Below, piece after piece: positions 38,973 to 47,332 of a stretch of DNA of 64,000 bases. A program made the position numbers and the translations under genes. The stretch's first letter is position 1. Each line of letters opens with the position of its first letter. This stretch comes from Sphingomonas sp. 8AM (GTDB lineage: Bacteria > Pseudomonadota > Alphaproteobacteria > Sphingomonadales > Sphingomonadaceae): the NCBI RefSeq assembly GCF_902506455.1, contig NZ_LR733844.1, positions 435,133-499,132 on the forward strand. The letters are read 5' to 3'. The notes below the pieces were generated by a model. It did no database searches. It had not been told where the DNA came from and worked only from the letters and a program-made list of their open reading frames with translations.

Positions 38973-39114
38973 GGTGTGCGCCCCTCTTGGCGGTAAAGCG
39001 CGCGCACGACAATCGCCAATTTGTTGCCGGGCGCGCTTCAGCGACCATTCAGTACGCAGGCGGAACCATGGGCGCGGGCGTCGGGTTGATCGATGTCAGG
39101 TATCGAAAGGGAAG

Positions 39115-39801
39115 ATGATGAAGCTGTCGTCGAAGCTGGCTGCCGCGCTGGCGTGCGTGTCGCTGTTGGCCGTATCGGCGTGTACGACGGACCCGGATAC
39201 CGGCGAGCGGCGCATCTCGAAGACCGCGATCGGCGGGATCGGTGGCGCGCTGGGCGGCTATCTGCTCGGCGATCTGGTCGGCGGGCGGCGCGATCGGACC
39301 GAGAAGATCATCGGCGCGGGGCTCAGCGGCATCGCCGGTGCCGGAATCGGCGCCTATATGGACAAACAAGAGCGTGAATTACGGGAGCGAACCCGCGGTA
39401 CGGACGTGGAAGTGACGCGTCAGGGCGACGATTTGCTGCTCAACATCCCGTCGGGGATCAACTTCGCGTACAATTCGGCGAACGTGCAGCCGCAGTTCCG
39501 CGCGACGCTCGACAAGGTCGCCGGCGTACTCGCCGATTACAAGGAGACCTATGTCGACGTGTACGGCCACACCGATTCGACCGGCAGCGATTCATACAAT
39601 CAGGATCTGTCGGAGCGGCGGGCGCGGTCGGTAGCGGATTATCTGTCGAGCCACGGCGTGCAGGACGCGCGGATCGCGACGCGCGGCTTCGGCGAGACGC
39701 AGCCGATCGCCTCGAACGAAACCGAGGCCGGGCGCGCCGAGAACCGCCGCGTCGAAATCAAGATCGTCCCGATCTCGAAGAATGACCTGCCGCCGCGCTG
39801 A
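39115..39801 (+). CDS. OmpA-family lipoprotein (Pal/YiaD-like)
   Basis: The 228-residue protein starts with a lipoprotein signal (AAALACVSLLAVSACTT; Cys about residue 23), then a glycine-zipper segment (GGIGGALGGYLLGDLVGG and GAGLSGIAGAGIGAYMDK, residues 39-82) and a C-terminal OmpA domain (INFAYNSANVQPQF, YVDVYGHTDSTGSDSYN, LSERRARSVADYL, NRRVEIKI) that binds peptidoglycan. It resembles YiaD, an outer-membrane tether. It has GAAAGGGAAG before two ATGs; the first is used. A shorter family relative without the OmpA domain lies at 42.2 kb. Confidence 0.88.
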   Translation: MMKLSSKLAAALACVSLLAVSACTTDPDTGERRISKTAIGGIGGALGGYLLGDLVGGRRDRTEKIIGAGLSGIAGAGIGAYMDKQERELRERTRGTDVEVTRQGDDLLLNIPSGINFAYNSANVQPQFRATLDKVAGVLADYKETYVDVYGHTDSTGSDSYNQDLSERRARSVADYLSSHGVQDARIATRGFGETQPIASNETEAGRAENRRVEIKIVPISKNDLPPR

Positions 39802-39810
39802 CCTTCTGCG

Positions 39811-40260
39811 TCAGCGGCGTGCGGCGAAGAAGTCGCGCAGCAGCGCCGCCGCTTCCCCCGCTCCGATGCCGGCGAACAACTCGGGGCGGTGGTGGCAGGT
39901 CGGCTGGGTGAAGAAACGCGGGCCGTGCTCGACCGCGCCGCCCTTCGCGTCGTCGGCGGCGTAGTACAGGCGGGCGATTCGCGCATGCGCGATCGCGCCG
40001 GCGCACATCGCGCAGGGCTCGAGTGTCACCCACAGCTCGCAATCCTCGAGTCGGTCGCGGCCGAGCATCTGCGCGGCGGCGCGAATCGCCAGCATCTCGG
40101 CATGGGCGGTCGGGTCACACAGCTGGCGCGGGGCGTTGGCGGCAACGGCGACGATCTGACCGGCGTTCACCACCACCGCGCCGACCGGCACTTCGCCGGC
40201 CGCCGCAGCATCACGGGCGGCATCGAGCGCGACGCGCATCGGGTGGGGCAGCGGGAACAT
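39811..40260 (-). CDS. tadA: tRNA adenosine(34) deaminase
   Basis: The 149-residue protein has the cytidine/adenosine deaminase zinc motifs: HAE at 53-55 (TAHAEMLAIR) and PCxxC at 82-86 (EPCAMCAGAI). The final FFTQPTCHHRPELFAGI resembles TadA C-terminal sequences. It deaminates A34 to inosine in tRNA-Arg(ACG), which is encoded in this window at 25.8 kb. The gene converges with the OmpA-type lipoprotein with only nine bases between stops. Start codon choice (MFPLPHPMRVALD) is clear. Confidence 0.94.
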   Translation of the reverse strand: MFPLPHPMRVALDAARDAAAAGEVPVGAVVVNAGQIVAVAANAPRQLCDPTAHAEMLAIRAAAQMLGRDRLEDCELWVTLEPCAMCAGAIAHARIARLYYAADDAKGGAVEHGPRFFTQPTCHHRPELFAGIGAGEAAALLRDFFAARR

Positions 40261-40307
40261 CGCTGTTGCCTACGCCGCGGTGGCGCAGGGGCAAAGGCCC
40301 CGGCGTT

Positions 40308-40392
40308 CGTCATCCCGGACTTGATCCGGGATCCCGCTTCTTACCTTCGCCGCAAAGAAGAAGCGGGACCCCGGCTCAAGGCCGGGGCGACG
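40308..40392. repeat. Palindromic intergenic repeat, family B
   Basis: Arms are CGTCATCCCGGACTTGATCCGGGA and CCCCGGCTCAAGGCCGGGGCGACG around GCTTCTT...AAGAAGCGGGA. It separates tadA from the small membrane protein gene. Confidence 0.82.
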
Positions 40393-40399
40393 GCTTGCC

Positions 40400-40627
40400 T
40401 CAGCGCTGTTCGCCGGGCTTCTGGACCTCGACCTTCGGGACCTCGACGGTCTTGTTTTCGGTGCCGACGCGGACCTTCGCGACGTCGGCATCGAACTTCG
40501 GCGCCTGCCCGCCCTCGAGTCGCGGCAGCTGCGCCGTCTGCGTCTGGTCGAACTTGACGAAGCCCAGCAACAACGCCGCCAGAAACACCAAAGCGACAAT
40601 CCCGATCAATACCAGTAGCGCGCGCAT
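40400..40627 (-). CDS. Small membrane-anchored protein of unknown function
   Basis: The 75-residue product has one N-terminal transmembrane helix (MRALLVLIGIVALVFLAALLLG) and a charged tail (FDQTQTAQLPRLEGGQAPKFDAD and VEVPKVEVQKPGEQR) that probably lies in the periplasm. No family is recognised. GGAGAAAAAGG directly precedes the ATG, supporting expression. It diverges from rpmB. The gene ends just before the family B repeat. Confidence 0.7.
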   Translation of the reverse strand: MRALLVLIGIVALVFLAALLLGFVKFDQTQTAQLPRLEGGQAPKFDADVAKVRVGTENKTVEVPKVEVQKPGEQR

Positions 40628-40702
40628 CCTTTTTCTCCCGATCCCTGTTGATTCGCTGCCGCAACAACGCGGCCGTGCCGGGCTGGTTGCAGCGCCGGTG
40701 AC

Positions 40703-40731
40703 TTGACCAATCGTCAGCCACGGGTTACTGG
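40703..40731 (+). promoter_or_regulatory. Candidate promoter for rpmB
   Basis: TTGACC (40703-40708) and TACTGG (40726-40731) are separated by 17 bases and end 38 bases before the rpmB start codon. The -35 box is good and the -10 box weak, so this is tentative. Confidence 0.35.
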
Positions 40732-40769
40732 CGCCCACTTTCCGGGCAACCGAAATCAGGATTATTCAC

Positions 40770-41066
40770 ATGTCGCGCATTTGCGAGCTGACCGGCAAGG
40801 GCCGGCAGGTGGGCAACAACGTTTCCCACGCCAATAACAAGACCAAGCGGACGTTCCTGCCGAACCTGCAGAACGTCACCCTGCTGTCCGACTCGCTGGA
40901 GCGGTCGATCCGCCTGCGTGTCTCCACCCACGGTCTGCGCTCGGTCGAGCACAACGGCGGGCTGGACAATTGGCTGGTGAAGACCGCCGACGACAAGCTG
41001 TCGCTGAAGGCACGCCGCCTGAAGCGCGACGTCGTGAAGAAGCGTTCGGCCGCCGTCGCGGCCTGA
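40770..41066 (+). CDS. rpmB: 50S ribosomal protein L28
   Basis: The 98-residue product matches bacterial L28 in full: [36 protein letters not shown], then [21 protein letters not shown] and [16 protein letters not shown]. It is a component of the large ribosomal subunit. It is transcribed alone from a divergent region, with AGGA nine bases before the start, and is followed by a strong hairpin. Confidence 0.98.
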   Translation: MSRICELTGKGRQVGNNVSHANNKTKRTFLPNLQNVTLLSDSLERSIRLRVSTHGLRSVEHNGGLDNWLVKTADDKLSLKARRLKRDVVKKRSAAVAA

Positions 41067-41093
41067 CGCTTACGGCTCTGCCCGCGTTGCCGC

Positions 41094-41121
41094 GGCCTGC
41101 CGTCCTCCCGGACGGCGGGCC
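41094..41121 (+). terminator. Terminator hairpin after rpmB
   Basis: GGCCTGCCGTCC (41094-41105), loop TCCC and GGACGGCGGGCC (41110-41121) form a 12-bp stem with one G-T pair, followed by GTTGTG. The hairpin is strong although the T tract is short. It also lies just past the stop codon of the convergent phytase-like gene (stop at 41138) and could serve both. Confidence 0.7.
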
Positions 41122-41137
41122 GTTGTGCGTAGGGCCA

Positions 41138-42118
41138 TCAGCCGCGCCAGCGGAATTTGGCGAGGATCGTTCGCCGCCAGAACGCGCCGTCATCGTCGGT
41201 GACGAGCCAGATCATCGTCTGCCCGCGCTCCTGCGAGACTGCCAGCCCCTCGGCATTCTCACGACCCATCGTGTCGCCGAATCGGGCGACGACCTGACCG
41301 CGAAGCAACGCGCCCGGCCGGATGCTGCGCGCGATGATCCGGACCAGCGTCATTTCGAATCGCAGCGGCAAATGGACGCGACGGTTGAGCACCAGCACAT
41401 CGCCGTTCGGCAGCACCGCCGCGTCGCTGGGGGAATGATGCGGTGGGGGGCGATAGCGGAGCGGCACGGCGGGCGTGTCGTACAGCGCCGGATCGCCGTA
41501 GAAGAGCAATGCGGCGCGCGCCCCGTTCTGCCACAGCCCGCCTTCACGGAAGGCGAGGAAGCGCCCGTCGTTCAGCCGGACCAGCGATTCGATGCCGCTG
41601 TTCACGCCCCAGTCGCGCATGGCCGGCGGCGGACTGGCGGCATCGGCATGCTCGAAGTCGGGAGCATAGCGCCAGATCATGTTGATCCGCTCATAGCCGA
41701 TCCACGCCCGGCCCGTCTGCGGATCGAGCGCGAGCGACTCGGTATCACGTGACGCCTTGCGCCACGCGGTCTCCGGGCCATCCGAGAGGTCAGCGGTGCC
41801 GAGCGTCCGTAATTTATCGCCCGCGATCCGCAGCCGCACCACCAGCCCGCCATCACTGAGCAGGATCGCCTGCCCCTTGTGCAGCGCCAGCGCCGAAATC
41901 CCGCCGAACGCGCGCTGATTGGCCGACAGCGACACCGCCCCGACCGGCTCCAGCGCACCGATGCGAGGTGGCCAGCCGCCACGCGGCACGAATGGCGTGG
42001 CAGTGAGGCGCAGGCCGGGGTCGAACAGCGCGCGCCGGCCGTCGCCCGTAAACGGCGGCACCAGCAGCAATACCATCGCAAGGGTGATCGGCCATCGCAC
42101 CCACTGCGGGTAAACCAC
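41138..42118 (-). CDS. Esterase-like activity of phytase family protein
   Basis: The 326-residue protein has an N-terminal hydrophobic segment (WPITLAMVLLLVPPFTG), likely a signal anchor. The rest fits the 'esterase-like activity of phytase' beta-propeller family: FGGISALAL, LLSDGGLVVRLRI, DTESLALDPQTGRAWIGYE and GGIESLVRLNDGRFLAFREG-like (NSGIESLVRLNDGRFLAF) repeats. Members are probably secreted or periplasmic hydrolases of phosphoesters; no catalytic residues can be assigned by eye. It converges with rpmB at a shared hairpin and diverges from the glycine-zipper gene. Confidence 0.76.
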   Translation of the reverse strand: MVYPQWVRWPITLAMVLLLVPPFTGDGRRALFDPGLRLTATPFVPRGGWPPRIGALEPVGAVSLSANQRAFGGISALALHKGQAILLSDGGLVVRLRIAGDKLRTLGTADLSDGPETAWRKASRDTESLALDPQTGRAWIGYERINMIWRYAPDFEHADAASPPPAMRDWGVNSGIESLVRLNDGRFLAFREGGLWQNGARAALLFYGDPALYDTPAVPLRYRPPPHHSPSDAAVLPNGDVLVLNRRVHLPLRFEMTLVRIIARSIRPGALLRGQVVARFGDTMGRENAEGLAVSQERGQTMIWLVTDDDGAFWRRTILAKFRWRG

Positions 42119-42247
42119 CGCTTCGTCACGGCAAAGGATGAACGCCCGATAACGGACGCATTCAGCGTCGGCTCAATGCGAATCGGGCAAAAGCTATTTC
42201 ATCGACGGGAAAGCCCGCCGACCGGAACAGCAAACGGGAGACTGCTC

Positions 42248-42616
42248 ATGTTCAAGAATCTCGCCCTTGCCGGTGCCGCGCTCGCGATGGGCGCCGCCGC
42301 CGTGGCCCCGACTGCCGCCGACGCGCAGCGTTATTACGGCGACCGCTACAGCCGCTACAGCGACAACCGCGGTTACAATGATCGCCGCGATTATGACCGT
42401 CGCGATTATCGCGGCAACGACCGCCGCTACAATTACAACCGCCGCTGCTCGAATGGCACGACCGGCACGGTGGTCGGTGCGATTGCCGGTGGCCTGCTGG
42501 GTCGCGTGATCGACTCGCGCGGTGACCGAACCCTCGGCACGGTGCTGGGCGGCGTCGGCGGCGCGGTCGCGGGCAACGCGGTCGAGAAGTCGAACAACCC
42601 CCGGTATTGCCGCTGA
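42248..42616 (+). CDS. Glycine-zipper (17-kDa surface antigen-like) outer-membrane protein
   Basis: The 122-residue protein has a signal peptide (MFKNLALAGAALAMGAAAVA then PTAADA), a Tyr/Asp/Arg-rich repeat region (RYYGDRYSRYSDNRGYNDRR, residues 28-60) and a glycine-zipper 2TM domain (GTVVGAIAGGLLGRVIDSRG and LGTVLGGVGGAVAGNAVE). The domain family includes rickettsial 17-kDa antigen and SlyB-like proteins. A His-free, Tyr/Arg-rich segment is unusual and may be low complexity. It has GGGAGA before the ATG and diverges from the phytase-like gene. Function unknown. Confidence 0.8.
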   Translation: MFKNLALAGAALAMGAAAVAPTAADAQRYYGDRYSRYSDNRGYNDRRDYDRRDYRGNDRRYNYNRRCSNGTTGTVVGAIAGGLLGRVIDSRGDRTLGTVLGGVGGAVAGNAVEKSNNPRYCR

Positions 42617-43045
42617 CGGGCGAAGGCCGGGAGCCATGCTCCCGACCGGTGCGCCCCGCGCATCGCCCGGCACGGCCGGCGGGTCGGCAGCGCCGATCCG
42701 ACCGACGACGGCCAAGCCGTCGTTCACCCCTTCCCTCGCGTAGCGTATGAGGGCGCGAGCCCGGTGCCGGATGGTGCCGGGCTCGTGTTATTTCTGGGTC
42801 CCTGACATCAATCAGGCTCGTCATTGCGAGTGCAGCGAAGCAATCCAGAGCCGGACCAAAACGCCCTGGATTGCTTCGCTGCGCTCGCAATGACGGGCGG
42901 AGGATGTCACGGAGCATCAGAGGCACGCCGCGGGCAAAGCCCGCGTTGTCGGTCGGGTCGGCGCGGGGCCGACCCGCCGGCCGTGCCGGGCCGCGCTGCG
43001 CGGCGGCGCCGTACCCGGCGGCGCCGGGCGACGCGCCTCGGCCCG
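42617..43045. other. Intergenic region with hairpins and a family A repeat, no gene
   Basis: GAGCCCGG and CCGGGCTC (42757-42784) may terminate the glycine-zipper transcript. A family A repeat is at 42819-42895. Two further perfect hairpins follow: CGCGGGC-AAA-GCCCGCG (42929-42945) and GGGTCGGC-5 nt-GCCGACCC (42955-42975). The last 70 bases are extremely GC-rich (repeated GGCGGCGCCG) and probably form more structure. No coding frame here is credible. Confidence 0.7.
42819..42895. repeat. Palindromic intergenic repeat, family A
   Basis: The left arm is CGTCATTGCGAGTGCAGCG and the right is CGCTGCGCTCGCAATGACG, with one base changed in the left. Inner arms GAAGCAATCCAG and CTGGATTGCTTC are conserved. 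Confidence 0.88.
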
Positions 43046-43768
43046 TCAGTACATATGCTGCCCGCCATTGATGCTCAGCGTCGAGCCGGTCACGAACCCT
43101 GCCTCCTCCGAACACAGGAACGCCACGCCGCGCGCGATCTCCTGCGCCTGCCCGAGCCGGCCGACGGGGATCTTGGCGACGATCTTCTCCAGCACGTCCG
43201 CAGGAACCGCGGCGACCATGTCCGTGTCGATATAGCCCGGCGCGATCGCGTTGACGGTCACCCCGGCGCGCGCGCCTTCCTGCGACAGCGCCTTGGTGAA
43301 GCCATGGATACCGCTCTTCGCCGCGGCATAGTTCACCTGACCATATTGCCCGGCCTGCCCGTTGATCGAGCCGATATTGACGATCCGCCCCCATTTGCGG
43401 TCGCGCATGCCCGGGAACACCGCCTTGGCCATGTTGAAACAGCCGCCGAGATTGGTGTCCATGACCTCCTTCCACATCTGGTAGGTCATCTTCAGGATCG
43501 TGCCGTCGCGGGTGATGCCGGCATTGTTGACCAGCACGTCGACCGGCCCCAGCTCGGCGGCCACCCTTGCGCAGCCTTCCTGACACGCCTCGTGGTCCGC
43601 CACATCCCATTTGTACGCCGCGATGCCGGTACGCTCGGTGAAGTCGCGGGCGCGCTCGTCGTTGCCGGCGTAATTGGCCGCGACCGTCATGCCGGCATCC
43701 CTCAAGGCGACGCTGATCGCTTCGCCGATGCCACGCGTTCCCCCGGTGACGATCGCCACTCGTGCCAT
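43046..43768 (-). CDS. phaB: Acetoacetyl-CoA reductase
   Basis: The 240-residue short-chain dehydrogenase has GGTRGIGEAISVAL as the NADPH loop (about 8-21), NNAGITRDGTI (around 84-94), the catalytic Ser in NIGSINGQAGQYGQVN and Tyr-Lys in YAAAKSGIHGF. The RxxMTYQMW-like segment LKMTYQMWKEVMDTNLGGCFNM is typical of PhaB, which reduces acetoacetyl-CoA to 3-hydroxybutyryl-CoA for polyhydroxybutyrate synthesis. FabG is the main alternative, but length and the PhaB-type segment favour PhaB. It is alone, downstream of hemH with 56 bases between. Confidence 0.87.
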   Translation of the reverse strand: MARVAIVTGGTRGIGEAISVALRDAGMTVAANYAGNDERARDFTERTGIAAYKWDVADHEACQEGCARVAAELGPVDVLVNNAGITRDGTILKMTYQMWKEVMDTNLGGCFNMAKAVFPGMRDRKWGRIVNIGSINGQAGQYGQVNYAAAKSGIHGFTKALSQEGARAGVTVNAIAPGYIDTDMVAAVPADVLEKIVAKIPVGRLGQAQEIARGVAFLCSEEAGFVTGSTLSINGGQHMY

Positions 43769-43824
43769 AACATCCTCTCCCGTCGCCCGCCCGAAATGAG
43801 GCGGTATCTCAAATGCAGATCAGC

Positions 43825-44829
43825 CTAGGCGGCGCTTACCCACCCTTCAAGTTCACGTGCCAGTAACGTCCGCAGCATCGCAATGCCCGCGGCGCCGTCA
43901 TTCAGGCACGGCAGATAGGCGAAATCCGTCCCGCCGGCCGCGACGAAGCTCTCATGCCCCCGGATCGCCAGCTCCTCGAGCGTCTCGAGGCAGTCGGCGG
44001 AAAAGCCCGGGGCGAGGATCGCGACCTTGCGGATGCCCTGCGCGGGCATCGCCTCCAGCGTGGTGTCGGTGGCGGGCTCCAGCCACTTGGCGCGGCCGAA
44101 ACGCGACTGGAAGGCGACGGTCAGCGGGCGGCCAAGCGCCTCGCCGAGCAACCGCGCGGTCTTGCGGCAATGGCAATGATACGGATCGCCGAGTTCCAGG
44201 GTCCGTTGCGGCATGCCATGGAAGCTGGCGACGATCGCGTCGGGTGCGAAGTCGAGCGTGGCCAGCGCGTCGGTGACGTTGCGCGCGAGCGCGTCGATAT
44301 AGACGGCGTCGCCGTAATAAGGCGGGAGCGTGCGGATCGCGGGCTGCCAGCGCATCTTCGCCAGCGCCAGAAACGCCTTGTCATTGGCGGTCGCGGTCGT
44401 CGCCGCGCAATATTGCGGATAGAGCGGCGCGAGCAAAATGCGTTCGCACCCGGCGTCCTTCATGGCTTGAAGGCGGTCGCCGATCGCGGGATTGCCGTAG
44501 CGCATCGCCCAGTCGACCAGCACCTCCGCTCCGAACGCGTCCTTGAGCGCCAGCGCCTGCGCGCGGGTTACCGCCGCGAGTGGCGAGCCCTGGTCGGTCC
44601 ATACCTGTTGATAGGCGTGCGCCGACTTCTTGGGACGTGTGGTGAGGATCGCGCCGCGCAGGATCGGCTGCCACAGCAGCTTCGGGATTTCCACGACGCG
44701 GCGGTCGGAGAGGAACTCCGCGAGATAGCGGCGCACCGCGCGGGTGTCCGCCGCATCGGGGGTGCCGAGGTTGACGAGCAGCACGCCGATGCGCGGCCGG
44801 GGAATGGACGGGTGATCAGGGGGAAGCAT
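43825..44829 (-). CDS. hemH: Ferrochelatase
   Basis: The 334-residue enzyme inserts iron into protoporphyrin IX. Visible motifs are VLLVNLGTPDAADTRAVRRYLAEFLSD (around residue 16), the active-site His in IVASFHGMPQRTLELGDPYHCHC, and the Glu in DCLETLEELAIRG near residue 270. The start at 44829 overlaps the stop codon of the upstream oxidoreductase gene by one base (TGATG), so it is translationally coupled; the longer open frame to 45396 is the antisense shadow of that gene. Together with hemB at 30 kb, the window holds two haem genes in separate operons. Confidence 0.94.
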   Translation of the reverse strand: MLPPDHPSIPRPRIGVLLVNLGTPDAADTRAVRRYLAEFLSDRRVVEIPKLLWQPILRGAILTTRPKKSAHAYQQVWTDQGSPLAAVTRAQALALKDAFGAEVLVDWAMRYGNPAIGDRLQAMKDAGCERILLAPLYPQYCAATTATANDKAFLALAKMRWQPAIRTLPPYYGDAVYIDALARNVTDALATLDFAPDAIVASFHGMPQRTLELGDPYHCHCRKTARLLGEALGRPLTVAFQSRFGRAKWLEPATDTTLEAMPAQGIRKVAILAPGFSADCLETLEELAIRGHESFVAAGGTDFAYLPCLNDGAAGIAMLRTLLARELEGWVSAA

Positions 44830-47042
44830 CACACGCTCCTGAACGGCAAATGGCGCCACCGCGTTCCGCCGGCGGCGAACAGTGCGTTGGCGATCGCGGG
44901 GGCGACGGCGGGGACGCCGAGATCGCCGACGCCGCCGGGGTCGGCGGTCGAGGCGATCAGCTCGACGGTAATTTCTGGCGCGTCGGCGAGCGTCGGGAGC
45001 CCGACGTCGCCATAGCGGCGGATACTCGCCAGCCCGTTCCGATAGCTTGCCGCCGCGCCTTGCGTCGTCGCCGCGCCGAAGATCAGCCCGCCCTCGATCT
45101 GCTGGCGGACGATGTCGGGGTTGATCGCACGGCCGCAATCGACCGCCGCGACCAGCCGGTCGACGCGCGGGCGACCGGCAGCGTCGAACCCGGCCTCGGC
45201 GAGCACCGCGATCATGCTGCCGGCCATGCGATAACAGGCGATCCCCTGCCCGCTGCCCGGCACGCCGCCGCTCCACCCCCCGAGCGCCGCCACCGTCGTC
45301 AGGCAGCGCGCCAGCCGCGGCTCGCCACCGAGCAGGCCGACGCGGTACGACATCGGTTCGGTTCCGGCGACGCGTGCCAGTTCGTCGAGGAAGCATTCGG
45401 TGAAGAAGGCGGTGTAGCCGTCCGCGCCGCCGCGCAGATGCCCGGTCGGCAGGTCGAGCGCGACCGGGTGATGCCAGACCTCCGACGCGCCGACGCGGTA
45501 CGGCGGCGTCGCGCCGCGCATCGCATAGCTGTCCGCGCCCGCGGGCAGCGCGGAGGCGAGCCGCCGCAGCGGATCGTCGGGCAGGAGCCGTGCGGCGAGG
45601 TCGCGCCCGGTCGCCCCCACCGCGATCCGCGCGCGCCAGCCAAGGATCGCGCCATTGGGGGCGAGCCGTGCCGCCATCCGCGCACGCGCCGGGGCACGCA
45701 CCCGGTCATGGAGCAACGCCTCACCGCGCGACCACGCCAGTTGCACCGGGCGGCGCAGCTCCTTCGCGAGGATCGCCGCCTGTTCGACGACATCGACCTC
45801 CAGCGCCACGCCGAACGATCCGCCGCTCAGCATCGGGTGGAGGATCACCTGCGCCTCCGCCACGCCGATCGCACGCGCCGCCGCCGCACGGGCGAGTGAG
45901 GGGGCCTGCGTCGCGGCCCATAGTTCCAGCCGCTCGTTCTGCCAGTGCGCGGTCGCGGCGGGTGGCTCGACCGCGGCGTGGAGTGCCGGCGCGACTTGGT
46001 ATTCGGCCTCAATCAGCCGCGCGCCGGCAAAGACCCCGTCGACGTCGTCGGTGCTGGCGACGCGATGGCCATCGGCATCGAGCGCCGCGCCGAGCGCGCG
46101 GTCGATCGCCGCGTCGTCGGGCGGAACCGGTCCTTCGAAGCGGGGCGCGAGCGCGTCCACTGCGCGGTTGGCGGCCCACCAATTGTTCGCGACCGCCGCG
46201 ATCCAGCGATCGTTGCGGACGACGTGGAGCATCCCCGGCACCCGTTCGGCCGCGGCGACATTCGCCGAACGCAGCCGCGCGTCGCGGTGCGGCGCCTGGC
46301 GGATGCTCGCGAACACCATGTCGGGCAGCCGCACGTCGGCGACGAAATTGGCCGAGCCATCGACTTTTGCGGGCACGTCCAGCCGGGGCAGCGCCTCGCC
46401 GGTCAGCCGCCCTTCGTCGCCGATCCGGTACGGCAGTTCGGCGGGTATGCTGCCCGACGCCGCGGCCTCCGCCAGTTCGCCGAAGCGCAACCGCCGGTTG
46501 CCCTGCACGACGAAGCCGTCGGCGGTGGTGCAGTCGCGCCAGTCGACGTCCCAGCGCCTTGCCGCCGCCTGACACAGCAGCACGCGCGCCGTCGCGCCCG
46601 CCTCGCGCAGCGGTGCCTCGAAGCGACGCACCGAGGTCGAGCCGGCGGTGAGCATCAGCGCGTCGCGGGTCCAGTGCTCGTCTTGCAGCCGCTCGGGCAC
46701 GCCCGTGAACCCGTCGCCGAACAGCCCGTCGGCGGCGAGCGGGTTGGCATAGAGTGGCGATACCGGCGCGGCCTCGACCCCGACCGTTCGCCAGTCCGCG
46801 CCGAGTTCGTCGGCGACGATCTGCGGCAGCGTCGTGAACACGCCCTGTCCGTGCTCGCATTGCGGGACCGCGACGATGATCTTCCCGTCGCGCGCGATCT
46901 TCAGAAAGGCGTTGAAGACGCGCTCGTCGGGCGCGGCGGCGAGATTGGGCAGATAGGTGCGCGGCCACGCCGCCCAGGCCACGACCAGCCCCGCGCCGAC
47001 ACCACCGGAAACGAGAAGCCTGCGCCGCGTGATCTCCGCCAT
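44829..47042 (-). CDS. Xanthine dehydrogenase-family molybdopterin-binding subunit (Tat-exported), stand-alone
   Basis: The 737-residue protein has a twin-arginine signal (TRRRLLVSGGVGAGLVVAWA) and the large-subunit architecture of the isoquinoline oxidoreductase/aldehyde oxidase family: VPQCEHGQGVFTTLPQIVADELG (around residue 60), LSGGSFGVALEVDVVEQAAIL (around 405) and the final GGVGDLGVPAVAPAIANALFA. In the last motif the usual catalytic Glu (GVGE) is Asp (codon GAT). It should bind molybdopterin cytosine dinucleotide in the periplasm. No 2Fe-2S or FAD partner gene adjoins it, which is unusual. It is coupled to hemH. Substrate unknown. Confidence 0.86.
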   Translation of the reverse strand: MAEITRRRLLVSGGVGAGLVVAWAAWPRTYLPNLAAAPDERVFNAFLKIARDGKIIVAVPQCEHGQGVFTTLPQIVADELGADWRTVGVEAAPVSPLYANPLAADGLFGDGFTGVPERLQDEHWTRDALMLTAGSTSVRRFEAPLREAGATARVLLCQAAARRWDVDWRDCTTADGFVVQGNRRLRFGELAEAAASGSIPAELPYRIGDEGRLTGEALPRLDVPAKVDGSANFVADVRLPDMVFASIRQAPHRDARLRSANVAAAERVPGMLHVVRNDRWIAAVANNWWAANRAVDALAPRFEGPVPPDDAAIDRALGAALDADGHRVASTDDVDGVFAGARLIEAEYQVAPALHAAVEPPAATAHWQNERLELWAATQAPSLARAAAARAIGVAEAQVILHPMLSGGSFGVALEVDVVEQAAILAKELRRPVQLAWSRGEALLHDRVRAPARARMAARLAPNGAILGWRARIAVGATGRDLAARLLPDDPLRRLASALPAGADSYAMRGATPPYRVGASEVWHHPVALDLPTGHLRGGADGYTAFFTECFLDELARVAGTEPMSYRVGLLGGEPRLARCLTTVAALGGWSGGVPGSGQGIACYRMAGSMIAVLAEAGFDAAGRPRVDRLVAAVDCGRAINPDIVRQQIEGGLIFGAATTQGAAASYRNGLASIRRYGDVGLPTLADAPEITVELIASTADPGGVGDLGVPAVAPAIANALFAAGGTRWRHLPFRSV

Positions 47043-47332
47043 ACGCCGGGGGTTAGCGGGCGCGAGGGTGTGGCGGAAGGGGTTTGTCGGCGATGGTTAC
47101 GCCAGCGTGTGGCGCGGCGGCGCGGGCCAAGCAACGAGTCGATCGAGATCAGCCGCGCATACTATTTCTAACCGGCTGTATCCAATAATTTGACGGCCTT
47201 CACTTGCCTCTTGAGCAAATCGGATGAACGATGCAAGATTAGGAGACTGTTGCAAGCTTGGCCGCCAAGATTACTTACATGCATTCTGTACATTCCTTCG
47301 CGGCCGGCTGCCGCTTTTCTGACAGCTGACGT
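47043..47332. promoter_or_regulatory. Divergent, partly AT-rich intergenic region
   Basis: This 290-base gap separates the oxidoreductase (minus) from a secreted-protein gene (plus). The stretch 47160-47260 is AT-richer than the surroundings (ACTATTTCTAACCGG, CCAATAATTTGACGGCC and TTGCCTCTTGAGCAAATC). TTGACGG and TTGCAAG segments could be promoter elements for either gene, but no confident -10 box is assigned. Confidence 0.35.
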
